From Microtetraspora fusca (GTDB lineage: Bacteria > Actinomycetota > Actinomycetes > Streptosporangiales > Streptosporangiaceae), in the NCBI RefSeq assembly GCF_001570365.1, contig NZ_BBYK01000038.1:106201-170200 (forward strand): 64,000 nt of DNA, read 5' to 3'. The position numbers and the translations under genes are program-made. The notes under the pieces were generated by a model that saw only the letters and a list, made by a program, of their open reading frames with translations, searched no databases and was not told where the DNA came from. Positions 35,102 through 43,873 of this stretch are shown here, piece after piece (position 1 is the stretch's first letter; each line of letters opens with the position of its first letter).

Positions 35102-36889
35102 TCAGCCGAGGGGGTAGACGGGGGTGCTCGCGCCGTCCTTGGCCTCGGTCACCCACTCGCTCTTCTTGCCGTCCCAGGACAGGACCTCGCCGCCGTCGCC
35201 GCCGTCGTCGCTGCCGGCGAGCAAGGAGTCCCCCGCAGCGCTGATGCTGGACACCTGCGCGGCCGACTTGGGCTCCTCGGACCGCCCGTCGGTCACGGAG
35301 TACGCGGTGTAGACGCGGCCGCCGCCCTTCTTTCTCTCGGACAGGACGACGACGTGCTGGCCGTCCTTCCAGGCGACGTCGTAGATGCGCTGGCCCTCCT
35401 TGGCCTCCACCAGCGTCCGCAGCTCGCCGATCCGCAGGTTGCCCTCGTCCCGGAGGATCGGGCCGGTCCGCACCTCGGGTCCGTGGCCGCTGTCGACGAT
35501 CATCGCCACACGGGCCCCGTCGCGGGAGACGCGGAGCGCCTCGACGTTGGCCGCGGCGATGTCGGCCGGGATGAGAACCCGCTGCGGCGCCGCGCCGTAC
35601 GCGGTCCAGACGCGCAGCTCGCCGGGGATGTTCTCGGCCGTCCACACGGCGCCGTACCGGTCCCAGGAGGGTGGGGTGAGGATGCTGCCCTTCGCCCCGC
35701 CGATCCACTTGTCCCAGCGGCTGTCCTCGGCCATGGAGGTGACGTAGACGGCGCCGTCGTCGCCGAGCGCGGCCACCTTGGCCTTCCGGTCGGTGCCGGA
35801 GATCGCCGGGGAGGAGAAGCCCATGGTCTTCTGGCCCGCCGCGCCCTCGACCACGGGGTCGTCCGCTTCGTGGTCGATCCGGCGCAGCACCCCGCCCCTC
35901 ATGAAGTAGGCGGGCTGCTCGCCGGTGAGAACGGCGGGATTGAACTCGGGGTAGTTCTGCCACTTGATGCTGCGGCCGTCCCCGGGGAGCGGCTCCCCGT
36001 TCACCTGGATCTGGATGCTCTGGCCGGGGATGACCTGGTTGAGCGTCCAGGCGAGCTGCGCACAGACCGCCCTGAACTGGTCGAGCCGGTCGCCGATCAC
36101 CGCCATCGAGGAGGTGAAGTCGAGGATCACGCTGTCGCCGTCGGCGACGACGCGGATCAGCCGGGTACCCGAAGGGAGGACGTTCCCCACCGCGCCGCGC
36201 AGCGACCGGCCGGGGCCGCGCAGCAGCCACCGCACCAGGGTCTCCACCTGGCTCTCGCTCGGATCGATCGGGATGGCGACGTGGTCGGCGATGAGCCACC
36301 TGCCGCTGACGTCCGGGTAGTAGACGTCGAACGCCCCGTACGCGCGCTTGACGTCGGCGGACGAGAGGAGCAGCCCCGGCGGCGCGGAGGAGATGCGCCA
36401 TTCCTGGCCGACCTTGCTGAGCCCGAACGTCACGTCCCGTTCGACGCCGGTGAGCGTGAGGTCCTGGTAGCGCCCCTCGCCGTCGATGGTCGCGGCGACC
36501 GTGCCGTGGAAGGTCATGGTGACGCCGTCGCCGTCGTTCTCCTGCTTGGGGCCGGCCCCGTCGAAGACGGTGACACCGCTCGCGGGATCCCACTCGGTGA
36601 GCGCGTCGCCGGTGAGGTACTGCCTGGCGATCTTCCAGCCGGGGTCCTCCACGCTCGACATCGCGGCGCGGAAGCCCGCGACGATGTCGCGCGGCTGGGC
36701 GCCGGGCCGCGGCGGCGCGGCGATCATCCGCACGTACGGCGCGTTGAGCGGGTCGCTGTTGCTCTCTTCCTTGGCCGGGATGGGGCTCCCGCTGGTCGGG
36801 ATGATGGCGCACGCCGTCCCGCCGCCCGCGAGCGCGAGCGCGGTGACCGCTGCCGCCGCGTACCTGAGCGGGCCCGACCTAGTCCACAT
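35102..36889 (-). CDS. lpqB: Lipoprotein LpqB
   Basis: Accessory lipoprotein of the MtrAB system, 595 residues, thought to modulate MtrB at the outer membrane face. Signal with lipidation Cys27 (GGTACAIIPTSGSP; the lipobox is weak, lacking the usual Leu). A sporulation/spore-germination GerMN domain lies around 190-310 and a beta-propeller-like C-terminal LpqB domain follows. The start overlaps the mtrB stop by 11 bases, so the genes are coupled. Confidence 0.92.
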   Translation of the reverse strand: MWTRSGPLRYAAAAVTALALAGGGTACAIIPTSGSPIPAKEESNSDPLNAPYVRMIAAPPRPGAQPRDIVAGFRAAMSSVEDPGWKIARQYLTGDALTEWDPASGVTVFDGAGPKQENDGDGVTMTFHGTVAATIDGEGRYQDLTLTGVERDVTFGLSKVGQEWRISSAPPGLLLSSADVKRAYGAFDVYYPDVSGRWLIADHVAIPIDPSESQVETLVRWLLRGPGRSLRGAVGNVLPSGTRLIRVVADGDSVILDFTSSMAVIGDRLDQFRAVCAQLAWTLNQVIPGQSIQIQVNGEPLPGDGRSIKWQNYPEFNPAVLTGEQPAYFMRGGVLRRIDHEADDPVVEGAAGQKTMGFSSPAISGTDRKAKVAALGDDGAVYVTSMAEDSRWDKWIGGAKGSILTPPSWDRYGAVWTAENIPGELRVWTAYGAAPQRVLIPADIAAANVEALRVSRDGARVAMIVDSGHGPEVRTGPILRDEGNLRIGELRTLVEAKEGQRIYDVAWKDGQHVVVLSERKKGGGRVYTAYSVTDGRSEEPKSAAQVSSISAAGDSLLAGSDDGGDGGEVLSWDGKKSEWVTEAKDGASTPVYPLG

Positions 36890-38612
36890 CGAAGACGCCC
36901 CCGTCCCCCATCCCCGTGGGCAGCGCGGGCACGTGACCGCGCCAGCTCCGCCGCATCTCGACCTCGGGCGGGACGAGGGGGAGCGGCGACCCCTTCAGCT
37001 CCGCCCCCGCCTGACGCGGGAGCGACAGCCGGAACTGGGTCCCCTCCCCCGGCGACCCCCACGCCTGGAGCCAGCCCCCGTGCAGCAGCGCGTCCTCGCG
37101 CGAGATGGCCAGGCCGAGCCCCGTGCCCCCGATGGTCCTGGCCCGCGAGGGGTCGGCCCGCCAGAACCGGTCGAAGACCATGTTCTCCTCGCCCGGTTTC
37201 AACCCCACGCCGTGGTCGCGTACGGCGACCGCCACGGCGTCCCGGTCGCCGCCAAGCGTGACGACGATGTCCTTGCCCTCGCCGTGCTCGATCGCGTTGA
37301 AGAGCAGGTTGCGCAGGATGCGCTCCACCCGGCGGCTGTCCACCTCGGCCATGCAGGGCTCGCTCGGCAGGCGCAGCTCGAAGCGGGTCGCGTGCTGCTC
37401 GGCCAGCGCCTCGGAGTCGCCGATCGCGCTCAGCACCACGTCGCGCATGTCCACCGGATCCAGGTCGAGCGTCGCGGCTCCCGCGTCGTACCTGCTGATC
37501 TCCAGCAGGTCGGCGAGCATCGACTCGAAGCGTTCGAGCTGGTTCTGCATCAGCTCGGCGGAGCGCCTGGCCGCCGGTTCGAAGTCGTCGCGGCTCTCGT
37601 ACAGCAGGTCGGCGGCCATCCTGACCGTGGTCAGCGGGGTGCGCAGCTCATGCGACACGTCGGACACGAACTGCCGCTGGACCTGGGACAGCTCCTCAAG
37701 CTGGTGGATCTTGACGGCGAGGTTGGACGCCATCTCGTTGAACGACGTGGCCAGCCGGGCCAGGTCGTCCTCGCCGCGCACCTTGAGCCGCTCCTCCAGG
37801 CGGCCGGCCGCGAGCCGTTCCGCCGCCTGGCGGGCGAGCCGTACCGGCGTGACGACCTGCCGGGTGACCAGCGAGGCGATGGCGGCGAGCAGCAGCACGA
37901 GGACGGCGCCGACGACGATGAGGAGCTGCCTGATGGACGACAGGGTCCGCTCCTCCTCGCCCATCGGGAAGAGGTGGTAGATCTCGTAGACGGTGCCGTT
38001 GTACGAGACGACCTTGGCGCCGACCACCATGCCGATCTCGGGGGCCTTGCCGAGGAAGTGCAGCGGGACGCCGATCTGGGCGTAGGGCGGGTCCAGCGGG
38101 CCGAGCTTGCGCACCTTGTCGCGCATCTTCTCGGGAACGCTCCGCCAGTCGATGTTGCCGGTCGCCCGGTCCTCGCCCACCGCCGACTCGTTGCGGATGA
38201 CCACGCTGTAGCGGGAGCCGGCCCGCTCGGCGAGGCTCTTGGCGACCACGTCCACGGGGTTGTCCGAGGAGGTCGCCGCACCGTCCCCGGACGCCTGCTG
38301 CTTGCTGGAGTCGCCGGCGAGTGGGGGGTTCTCCAAGTAGCCCGAGATGGTGGTGACGTTCGCGGCGGCCTCGGCGACGGCGACGTTCCTGCGGCCGTCG
38401 ACCATGGACTTGACGATGGACTGCATCAGGAAGACGCCGAGGACCACGACCACGGTCATCGAGATGACCAGGGTGCTGGTCACCACCTGGAGCTGGAGCG
38501 AGCGCCGCCACACGCCGCGGGCCCGGCGCGCGGCGCGCCGGGCCCTCCGGCGGACGCCGCGCGCGATCTGGCGTGGGCTCCTCCGGAGGGGGTGTTTGGC
38601 GGGGGCGGGCAT
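36879..38612 (-). CDS. mtrB: Sensor histidine kinase MtrB
   Basis: Kinase of the essential MtrAB system that links cell division, wall metabolism and osmotic status. 577 residues: a basic N-terminal tail rich in RR, a transmembrane helix at about 40-62, an extracytoplasmic domain, a second helix around 225-245, HAMP, then HisKA with SDVSHELRTPLTTVRM and an ATPase domain with N box NLLFNAIEHGEG, G boxes DHGVGL and GGTGLGLAI. The C-terminal tail is Pro/Gly-rich. 18 bases from mtrA. Confidence 0.95.
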   Translation of the reverse strand: MPAPAKHPLRRSPRQIARGVRRRARRAARRARGVWRRSLQLQVVTSTLVISMTVVVVLGVFLMQSIVKSMVDGRRNVAVAEAAANVTTISGYLENPPLAGDSSKQQASGDGAATSSDNPVDVVAKSLAERAGSRYSVVIRNESAVGEDRATGNIDWRSVPEKMRDKVRKLGPLDPPYAQIGVPLHFLGKAPEIGMVVGAKVVSYNGTVYEIYHLFPMGEEERTLSSIRQLLIVVGAVLVLLLAAIASLVTRQVVTPVRLARQAAERLAAGRLEERLKVRGEDDLARLATSFNEMASNLAVKIHQLEELSQVQRQFVSDVSHELRTPLTTVRMAADLLYESRDDFEPAARRSAELMQNQLERFESMLADLLEISRYDAGAATLDLDPVDMRDVVLSAIGDSEALAEQHATRFELRLPSEPCMAEVDSRRVERILRNLLFNAIEHGEGKDIVVTLGGDRDAVAVAVRDHGVGLKPGEENMVFDRFWRADPSRARTIGGTGLGLAISREDALLHGGWLQAWGSPGEGTQFRLSLPRQAGAELKGSPLPLVPPEVEMRRSWRGHVPALPTGMGDGGVFDVD

Positions 38613-38630
38613 CGCGGGTCGGCCGGGAGG

Positions 38631-39308
38631 CTAGGCGGGGCCGGCCTTGTACCCGACACCGCGGACCGTGACGACGATCTCGGGGTGCTCGGGGTCCTTC
38701 TCGATCTTGGCGCGGAGCCGCTGGACGTGCACGTTGACCAGCCGGGTGTCGGCCGCGTGGCGGTAGCCCCAGACCTGCTCCAGCAGGACCTCGCGGGTGA
38801 AGACCTGGCGCGGCTTGCGGGCCAGGGCCACCAGCAGGTCGAACTCCAGCGGCGTCAGGTTGATGGTCTCCTCGCCGCGCTTGACCGAGTGTCCGGCGAC
38901 GTCGATGGTGATGTCCCCGATCTGGAGGATCTCGGGGGTCGGCTCGTCGGTGCGGCGCAGCCGGGCGCGCACCCGGGCGACGAGCTCCTTCGGCTTGAAC
39001 GGCTTGACGATGTAGTCGTCGGCGCCGGACTCCAGCCCGAGCACGACGTCGATGGTGTCGCTCTTGGCCGTCAGCATGACGATCGGCACGCCGGACTCGG
39101 CGCGGATGCGGCGGCACACGTCGATGCCGTCGGCGCCGGGGAGCATCAGGTCGAGAAGGACCAGATCAGGCCGCGTGTCCCGGAATGCGTCGAGCGCCTT
39201 GTCGCCGTCGGAGACGAAGGACGGCTCGAATCCCTCCCCGCGCAACACGATGCCGAGCATCTCGGCGAGAGCGGCATCGTCATCGACGACCAGCACGCGT
39301 CCTTTCAT
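38631..39308 (-). CDS. mtrA: DNA-binding response regulator MtrA
   Basis: OmpR-type regulator of 225 residues. Receiver with DDD at 9-11 and phosphoacceptor Asp53 (LLDLMLPGADG), Thr in MLTAKSD and Lys in YIVKPFKPKEL; winged helix with LTPLEFDLLVALARKPRQVFTRE (in parts) and GYRHAADTRLVNVHVQRLRAKIEKDP. In actinobacteria MtrA regulates cell-wall and developmental genes and origin-associated sites. The gap upstream is rich in dyads. Confidence 0.97.
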   Translation of the reverse strand: MKGRVLVVDDDAALAEMLGIVLRGEGFEPSFVSDGDKALDAFRDTRPDLVLLDLMLPGADGIDVCRRIRAESGVPIVMLTAKSDTIDVVLGLESGADDYIVKPFKPKELVARVRARLRRTDEPTPEILQIGDITIDVAGHSVKRGEETINLTPLEFDLLVALARKPRQVFTREVLLEQVWGYRHAADTRLVNVHVQRLRAKIEKDPEHPEIVVTVRGVGYKAGPA

Positions 39309-39642
39309 GGCCCCTCATTCGTTCTACGCAATTTGAGAGATATGGGCGATATCACACGTTCATCGGAAGGCTACCGTGGCGACCGTATGAGCGATACACG
39401 ACCATGACAAAGGAAGGAGTTTAGGCGCACGGGGCGGAACGCGCGATGATGTGACCAAATGCGGCCAGGGCCGCACCACGTCCTTTGCCCGGCCGAACGG
39501 GAATTCCCGCACGGATCCGCGTGCGGAGCCCTTGATCGTTTCGCTATTTCGATCATGGAAGCGGCGTTCACGCGGGCGGGATCGGGCTTTCCCGCGCCGT
39601 CTCTCCCTGCCGGGAGGTCGTACATCATGCCAGGATTGGGAC
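39309..39642. other. Divergent mtrA / membrane-protein intergenic region
   Basis: 334 bases without a supported gene. It holds a cluster of dyad symmetries at 39498-39555 listed separately, and an isolated AAGGAAGGAG at about 39410 that belongs to no start codon. Promoters of mtrA and the MoxR-cluster operon should be here. Confidence 0.5.
39498..39555. promoter_or_regulatory. Cluster of three dyads upstream of the MoxR operon
   Basis: CGGGAATTCCCG (39498-39509) is a perfect 12-bp palindrome; CCGCACG - 6 bases - CGTGCGG spans 39507-39526; TGATCG - 11 bases - CGATCA spans 39533-39555. The three follow one another within 58 bases, about 90 bases before the next gene. They look like regulator sites rather than a terminator. 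Confidence 0.45.
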
Positions 39643-41034
39643 ATGACAGACGGCCCTGACCACGACGGCCCCGCCCCCGATGTGCCGCCCGGTTGGGCGT
39701 CCGACCAGCCTCCGGCGTTCCGGGGAACCCCGGGATCCTCCTGGGCCGCCCCGGGCGGGCCGGGCGGGCCGGGCAAGACGCCGCCGCCTCCTCCCCCGCC
39801 CCCGCCGCCGCAGGGCCAGCCGTACGGGCAGTCGCAGTACGGCGGGCAGCCGGGCGGATACGGCTCCTACGGCGCGTACGGCCCGGGGCCGCAGGGGTTC
39901 CGGCCGCCGCCGCAGGCGCCCCGGCCGGGGATCGTCCCGCTGCGGCCGCTGGCCCTCGGCGACATCCTCGACGGCACGATCAAGATGGTGCGGTCGCACC
40001 CGAAGGCCACCCTCGGCCTGTCGGCGATCGTGGCGGCGATCACCACGCTCCCGGTGTCGGCCGGGCAGGCGATCTACGTGCGTTCCTCGTCGGCGCTGCT
40101 CGCCGACCCCGAGGCGGTCGGGACGGCCGACGCGCTGGGCGGGGTGGCCGCGCAGTTCCTCGGCGCGCTGATCTCGATGGCGCTGACGTTCGTGGCGACC
40201 ACGATCCTGACCGGCATCATGACCCGGGTGCTCGGCCGCGCGGTGTTCGGCGGGAGGATCACCGTCGGCGAGGCCTGGCGGCTGACCAGGCGTCGGCTCC
40301 CCGCGCTGTTCGGCCTCGTGGTGCTCGAAGGCCTGGTCCTGATCCTGCCCGTGCTGCTCATCTCCGCCGTGTTCATCGGACTGATCGCGTCCGGAGCCCT
40401 GGACCCGACCACGGACTCCTCCGGCGTCCTCGGCTGGGTCGGCCTCCTCATGCTGTGCTTCGTCGCCTACATCGTGTACGCGCTGTTCTTCAGCACCAAG
40501 TTCGCGCTGTCGGCGCCGGCGGTCGTGCTGGAGGGGCGCGGCCCGGTGGACGCGATGCGCCGCTCGTGGGGGCTGGTCAGGGGCGACTCGTGGCGGATCT
40601 TCGGCATCGTGCTGCTGACCGGGCTGCTCGCCGGGATCATCGGCTCCATCCTGGCCTTCCCGTTCTCACTCGCCGGCACGCTGGTCGGCCTGATGGGCGG
40701 CTCGTCGGCGGGGGTGGCCGTGCTGGTCACCCTCCTCACCGCCCTCGGCAGCACGCTGAGCGCGATGATCACCTATCCCTTCCAGGCCGGCGTGAACGGC
40801 CTGCTGTACGCCGACCGGCGGATGCGGGCGGAGGCGTTCGACCTCGTGCTGCGCTCGGCCGCGGCGCAGAACCAGACGCAGGGCTGGGTCCACTCCTCGG
40901 TGGACGACCTGTGGGACCCGTCCAACGCCGCGGCGGCCGGCGCCGGGGCCTCCGCGTACGGCCCGTACGGCACCGGCCCGGGTCAGGACGGGTGGGGCGG
41001 GTACGGCGCGCCTCCGGGCGGTCCCCGGCTGTGA
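39643..41034 (+). CDS. Membrane protein, glycerophosphodiester phosphodiesterase membrane-domain type
   Basis: Membrane protein of 463 residues. The first 100 residues are a Pro/Gly/Gln/Tyr-rich disordered tail (PPPPPPPPPP, GQPYGQSQYGGQPGGYG), followed by about six transmembrane helices resembling the GPDPase membrane-anchor domain (RPLALGDILDGTIKMVRSHP) and a short Gly-rich tail. Enzymatic residues are absent, so it is probably structural or scaffolding. It is first in a run coupled by GTGA or TTGA overlaps. ATG at 39643 after AGGATTGGG. Confidence 0.75.
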   Translation: MTDGPDHDGPAPDVPPGWASDQPPAFRGTPGSSWAAPGGPGGPGKTPPPPPPPPPPQGQPYGQSQYGGQPGGYGSYGAYGPGPQGFRPPPQAPRPGIVPLRPLALGDILDGTIKMVRSHPKATLGLSAIVAAITTLPVSAGQAIYVRSSSALLADPEAVGTADALGGVAAQFLGALISMALTFVATTILTGIMTRVLGRAVFGGRITVGEAWRLTRRRLPALFGLVVLEGLVLILPVLLISAVFIGLIASGALDPTTDSSGVLGWVGLLMLCFVAYIVYALFFSTKFALSAPAVVLEGRGPVDAMRRSWGLVRGDSWRIFGIVLLTGLLAGIIGSILAFPFSLAGTLVGLMGGSSAGVAVLVTLLTALGSTLSAMITYPFQAGVNGLLYADRRMRAEAFDLVLRSAAAQNQTQGWVHSSVDDLWDPSNAAAAGAGASAYGPYGTGPGQDGWGGYGAPPGGPRL

Positions 41035-41702
41035 CCCTGCCCGCATCCGCGCCGGCCGCGGCCCTGGCGGCGCTCGGCCCTTCCGGCCCCCCGCTGGACC
41101 TCGGCCGCGACGAGGCCGGGCAGGAGGCCGCGAAGGAATTACTGCGCTCGGGATACCAGCAGGAGTCCCTGGTCGACCGGTTGTGGCGGCACCTGACGCA
41201 GTTCCTCGGCGACCTGTTCGACAGCGCGCCCGGAGGGCAGGCCGGGGGCGTGGTCGCGCTGATCGTCATCGTCGCGGTGATCGTCCTGCTGGCGGCGCTG
41301 CTGCTGTGGTCGCTGCGCCGCGTGTCCCGGTCCCGCCGGGCCGTGGAGGAGGGCCTCCTCGGCGGCGGCGTGCGCACGGCCGCCGAGCACCGGGCCGAGG
41401 CCGAGCGGCTGGCGGCCGCCGGGAACTGGGCCGAGGCGATCAGGGAGCGGCTCCGGGCGGTCGCCCGCGACCTGGAGGAGCGGGCCGTCCTCACCCCCAT
41501 GCCGGGCCGTACCGCCGTCGAGCTGGCCGCGGACGCCGGACGGGTGCTGCCCGCCCACGCCGCCGCGCTGACCGCCGCCGCGCGGCTCTTCGACGACGTC
41601 ACGTACGGCGAGGCCCCGGGCAGCAGAGAAGGCTACGCGAGCGTGGCGGAGCTGGACGGGCGCCTCGCGGCGGCCCGGGTGAGCCTGGGGGCGGACGCGT
41701 GA
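41031..41702 (+). CDS. DUF4129 domain membrane protein
   Basis: Protein of 223 residues with one transmembrane helix (about 80-102, VVALIVIVAVIVLLAALLLW) and a cytosolic C-terminal DUF4129 domain (AEHRAEAERLAAAGNWAEAIRERLRAVARDLEERAVL in parts; TAVELAADAG). Found next to MoxR/DUF58 genes across actinobacteria; function unknown, probably linked to wall or envelope homeostasis. GTG start overlaps the previous stop. Confidence 0.8.
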   Translation: MTLPASAPAAALAALGPSGPPLDLGRDEAGQEAAKELLRSGYQQESLVDRLWRHLTQFLGDLFDSAPGGQAGGVVALIVIVAVIVLLAALLLWSLRRVSRSRRAVEEGLLGGGVRTAAEHRAEAERLAAAGNWAEAIRERLRAVARDLEERAVLTPMPGRTAVELAADAGRVLPAHAAALTAAARLFDDVTYGEAPGSREGYASVAELDGRLAAARVSLGADA

Positions 41703-42868
41703 GCGCCGTGACCCCGCCGACGTCGGTCTCCACCTCTCCGACGGCCCGGAGCGTGTGGCGAGGCGGGCGCGGCGTGCTCGTGATCGCGTTGCTGGTGCTC
41801 GTGACCGCGATGGTCCCCGTGCTGGTGTCGTCGCCGGACACGCGGGACCGCCCGCTCGATCCGGCCGACTCCTCACTCCTGGGCGGCAAGGCGCTCGCGG
41901 AGCTGCTCCGGCGGCACGGCGTGTCCGTCGAGCGGGTGGAGAGCGTCTCCGCGATGGCCGCGAGCGCGGGCCCGGACAGCCAGCTCCTCATCGGTGACAC
42001 CGTCGCGCTCAGCGCGGACGACGCGCGCGCGATCGCCGCGTCCGGCGGGGACCGGCTGATCGCGGGGCACCAGACGCACCTCGACATCCTGGCCAAGGGC
42101 GTGCTCACCGGAAAGGACGTCCGGTCCAGGTCCCGCGAGCCGCAGTGCGCGCTCCCCGAGGCGACCCGCGCGGGCAGCGCCTTCATCGGCGGCGTGTCGT
42201 TCACGGTCCCGGAGGGCGCCACCGGCTGCTATCCGGCGGCGGGGCGGCCGACGCTCGTGCGGCACACCGTGGACGGCGCGACCGTCACCGTGGTCGGCGA
42301 CAGCGCGTTCATGACGAACCAGCGCCTCGGCGAGGACGGCAACGCCGCGCTCGCGCTGAACCTGGCCGGGACGAAGCCCCGGCTGATCTGGCTCACCGCC
42401 CCCGAGGAGCCGACGTCCGGCGTGACCGGCACCGGCGGAAACAAGACGCTGGGCGAGCTCATCCCGGACGCCGTACCGTGGGCGATCCTGCAACTGGCCG
42501 TCGCGGTGGCCGTGGTCGCCGTGTGGCGAGGACGCCGCCTCGGTCCGGTCGTCGCCGAGCGGCTGCCGGTGGTCGTCCGGGCGTCCGAGACCGTGGAGGG
42601 GCGCGGTCGCCTCTACCGGTCGCGGCGGGCGAGGGACCGGGCCGCGCAGGCGCTGCGCGCCGCCGCCATCGACCGGATGGCCCCCCGCCTGGGGCTGCCC
42701 CCGACGGCCTCACCCGAGGAGATCGTCGCGGCGGCCGCCGTACGGACCGGGCGGGAGGCGCCGGAGGTGCGCTCCGCGATGTACGGGCCGGCGCCCGCCG
42801 ACGACGGCGCCCTGGTGGCCCTCGCCGCACAGCTCGACACACTCGAAAGGCAGGTACGGGACTCTTGA
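41699..42868 (+). CDS. DUF4350 domain membrane protein
   Basis: Protein of 389 residues with an N-terminal helix (about 25-45), an extracytoplasmic DUF4350 domain (SSLLGGKALAELLRRHGVSVERV, VVGDSAFMTNQRLGEDGNA in parts) resembling the GldG-type ABC-associated fold, a second helix near 265-285 and a cytosolic tail. Part of the MoxR unit; its GTG overlaps the upstream stop codon. Exact function unknown. Confidence 0.8.
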   Translation: MSAVTPPTSVSTSPTARSVWRGGRGVLVIALLVLVTAMVPVLVSSPDTRDRPLDPADSSLLGGKALAELLRRHGVSVERVESVSAMAASAGPDSQLLIGDTVALSADDARAIAASGGDRLIAGHQTHLDILAKGVLTGKDVRSRSREPQCALPEATRAGSAFIGGVSFTVPEGATGCYPAAGRPTLVRHTVDGATVTVVGDSAFMTNQRLGEDGNAALALNLAGTKPRLIWLTAPEEPTSGVTGTGGNKTLGELIPDAVPWAILQLAVAVAVVAVWRGRRLGPVVAERLPVVVRASETVEGRGRLYRSRRARDRAAQALRAAAIDRMAPRLGLPPTASPEEIVAAAAVRTGREAPEVRSAMYGPAPADDGALVALAAQLDTLERQVRDS

Positions 42869-43839
42869 CCACATCTACACCCGGCTCCCCGGGGGCGGAC
42901 GCGGCCCGCGAGGCGCTCGCCACGTTGCGCGCCGAGGTCGCCAAGGCGGTGGTGGGACAGGACTCGGTCGTCACCGGGCTGGTGATCGCGCTGCTGTGCC
43001 GGGGGCACGTGCTGCTCGAAGGCGTCCCCGGCGTGGCCAAGACGCTGCTGGTCCGCACGCTCGCCGCGACGCTGTCGCTGGACTTCAAGCGGGTGCAGTT
43101 CACGCCCGACCTGATGCCCGGCGACGTGACCGGCTCGCTCGTGTACGACGCCAGAACGGCGGAGTTCGAGTTCCGCGAGGGGCCGGTCTTCACCAACCTG
43201 CTGCTCGCCGACGAGGTCAACCGGACCCCGCCGAAGACCCAGGCCGCCCTCCTTGAGGCGATGGAGGAGCGCCAGGTCAGCGTGGACGGCGCGGCCCGCA
43301 AGCTGCCCGACCCGTTCATCGTGGTGGCGACGCAGAACCCGATCGAGTACGAGGGCACCTACCAGCTTCCCGAGGCCCAGCTCGACCGGTTCCTGCTCAA
43401 GCTGACCGTGCCGCTGCCGCCGCGCGAGCAGGAGATCGCCGTGCTGGAGCGGCACGCCCTCGGCTTCGACCCGCGCGACCTCTCGTCGGTCGCCGCCGTC
43501 GCGTCCGCCGCCGACCTGGACGCGGGCCGGGAGGCGGTCAAGCAGGTCCACGTGGGCGCGGAGGTGCTCGGCTACATCGTCGATCTGGCCCGCGCCACCC
43601 GGAACTCGCCCTCGCTGCAGCTCGGGGTGTCCCCGCGCGGCGCCACGGCGCTGCTGGCCGCCGCCCGGGCCTGGGCCTGGCTGTCCGGCCGCTCGTACGT
43701 GACGCCGGACGACGTGAAGGCGCTCGCCCGGCCCGCGCTGCGGCACCGCGTGCAGCTCCGTCCCGAGGCCGAGCTGGAGGGCGCGACCCCGGACGGCGTC
43801 CTGGACGGCATCCTCGCCGGCGTCCCCGTCCCCCGCTGA
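42865..43839 (+). CDS. moxR: MoxR-family AAA+ ATPase
   Basis: AAA+ chaperone-like ATPase of 324 residues. Walker A EGVPGVAKT at 52-60, Walker B LLLADEVNR, sensor 1 VATQNP and the arginine-finger/lid region with GVSPRGATALL. MoxR proteins assist maturation of partners that carry von Willebrand A domains, here the following DUF58 protein. The start is TTG overlapping the previous stop (TTGA), so translation is coupled. Confidence 0.93.
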   Translation: MTTSTPGSPGADAAREALATLRAEVAKAVVGQDSVVTGLVIALLCRGHVLLEGVPGVAKTLLVRTLAATLSLDFKRVQFTPDLMPGDVTGSLVYDARTAEFEFREGPVFTNLLLADEVNRTPPKTQAALLEAMEERQVSVDGAARKLPDPFIVVATQNPIEYEGTYQLPEAQLDRFLLKLTVPLPPREQEIAVLERHALGFDPRDLSSVAAVASAADLDAGREAVKQVHVGAEVLGYIVDLARATRNSPSLQLGVSPRGATALLAAARAWAWLSGRSYVTPDDVKALARPALRHRVQLRPEAELEGATPDGVLDGILAGVPVPR

Positions 43840-43873
43840 TGACGCGCGAAGCGATGAACGGAGGGACGCGGCG

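Noticed and set aside
39404..39424. Tiny frame MTKEGV with AAGGAAGGAG inside it
   Set aside because: The Shine-Dalgarno-like word lies within the frame, not before it, and no start codon follows; no evidence for a leader peptide.
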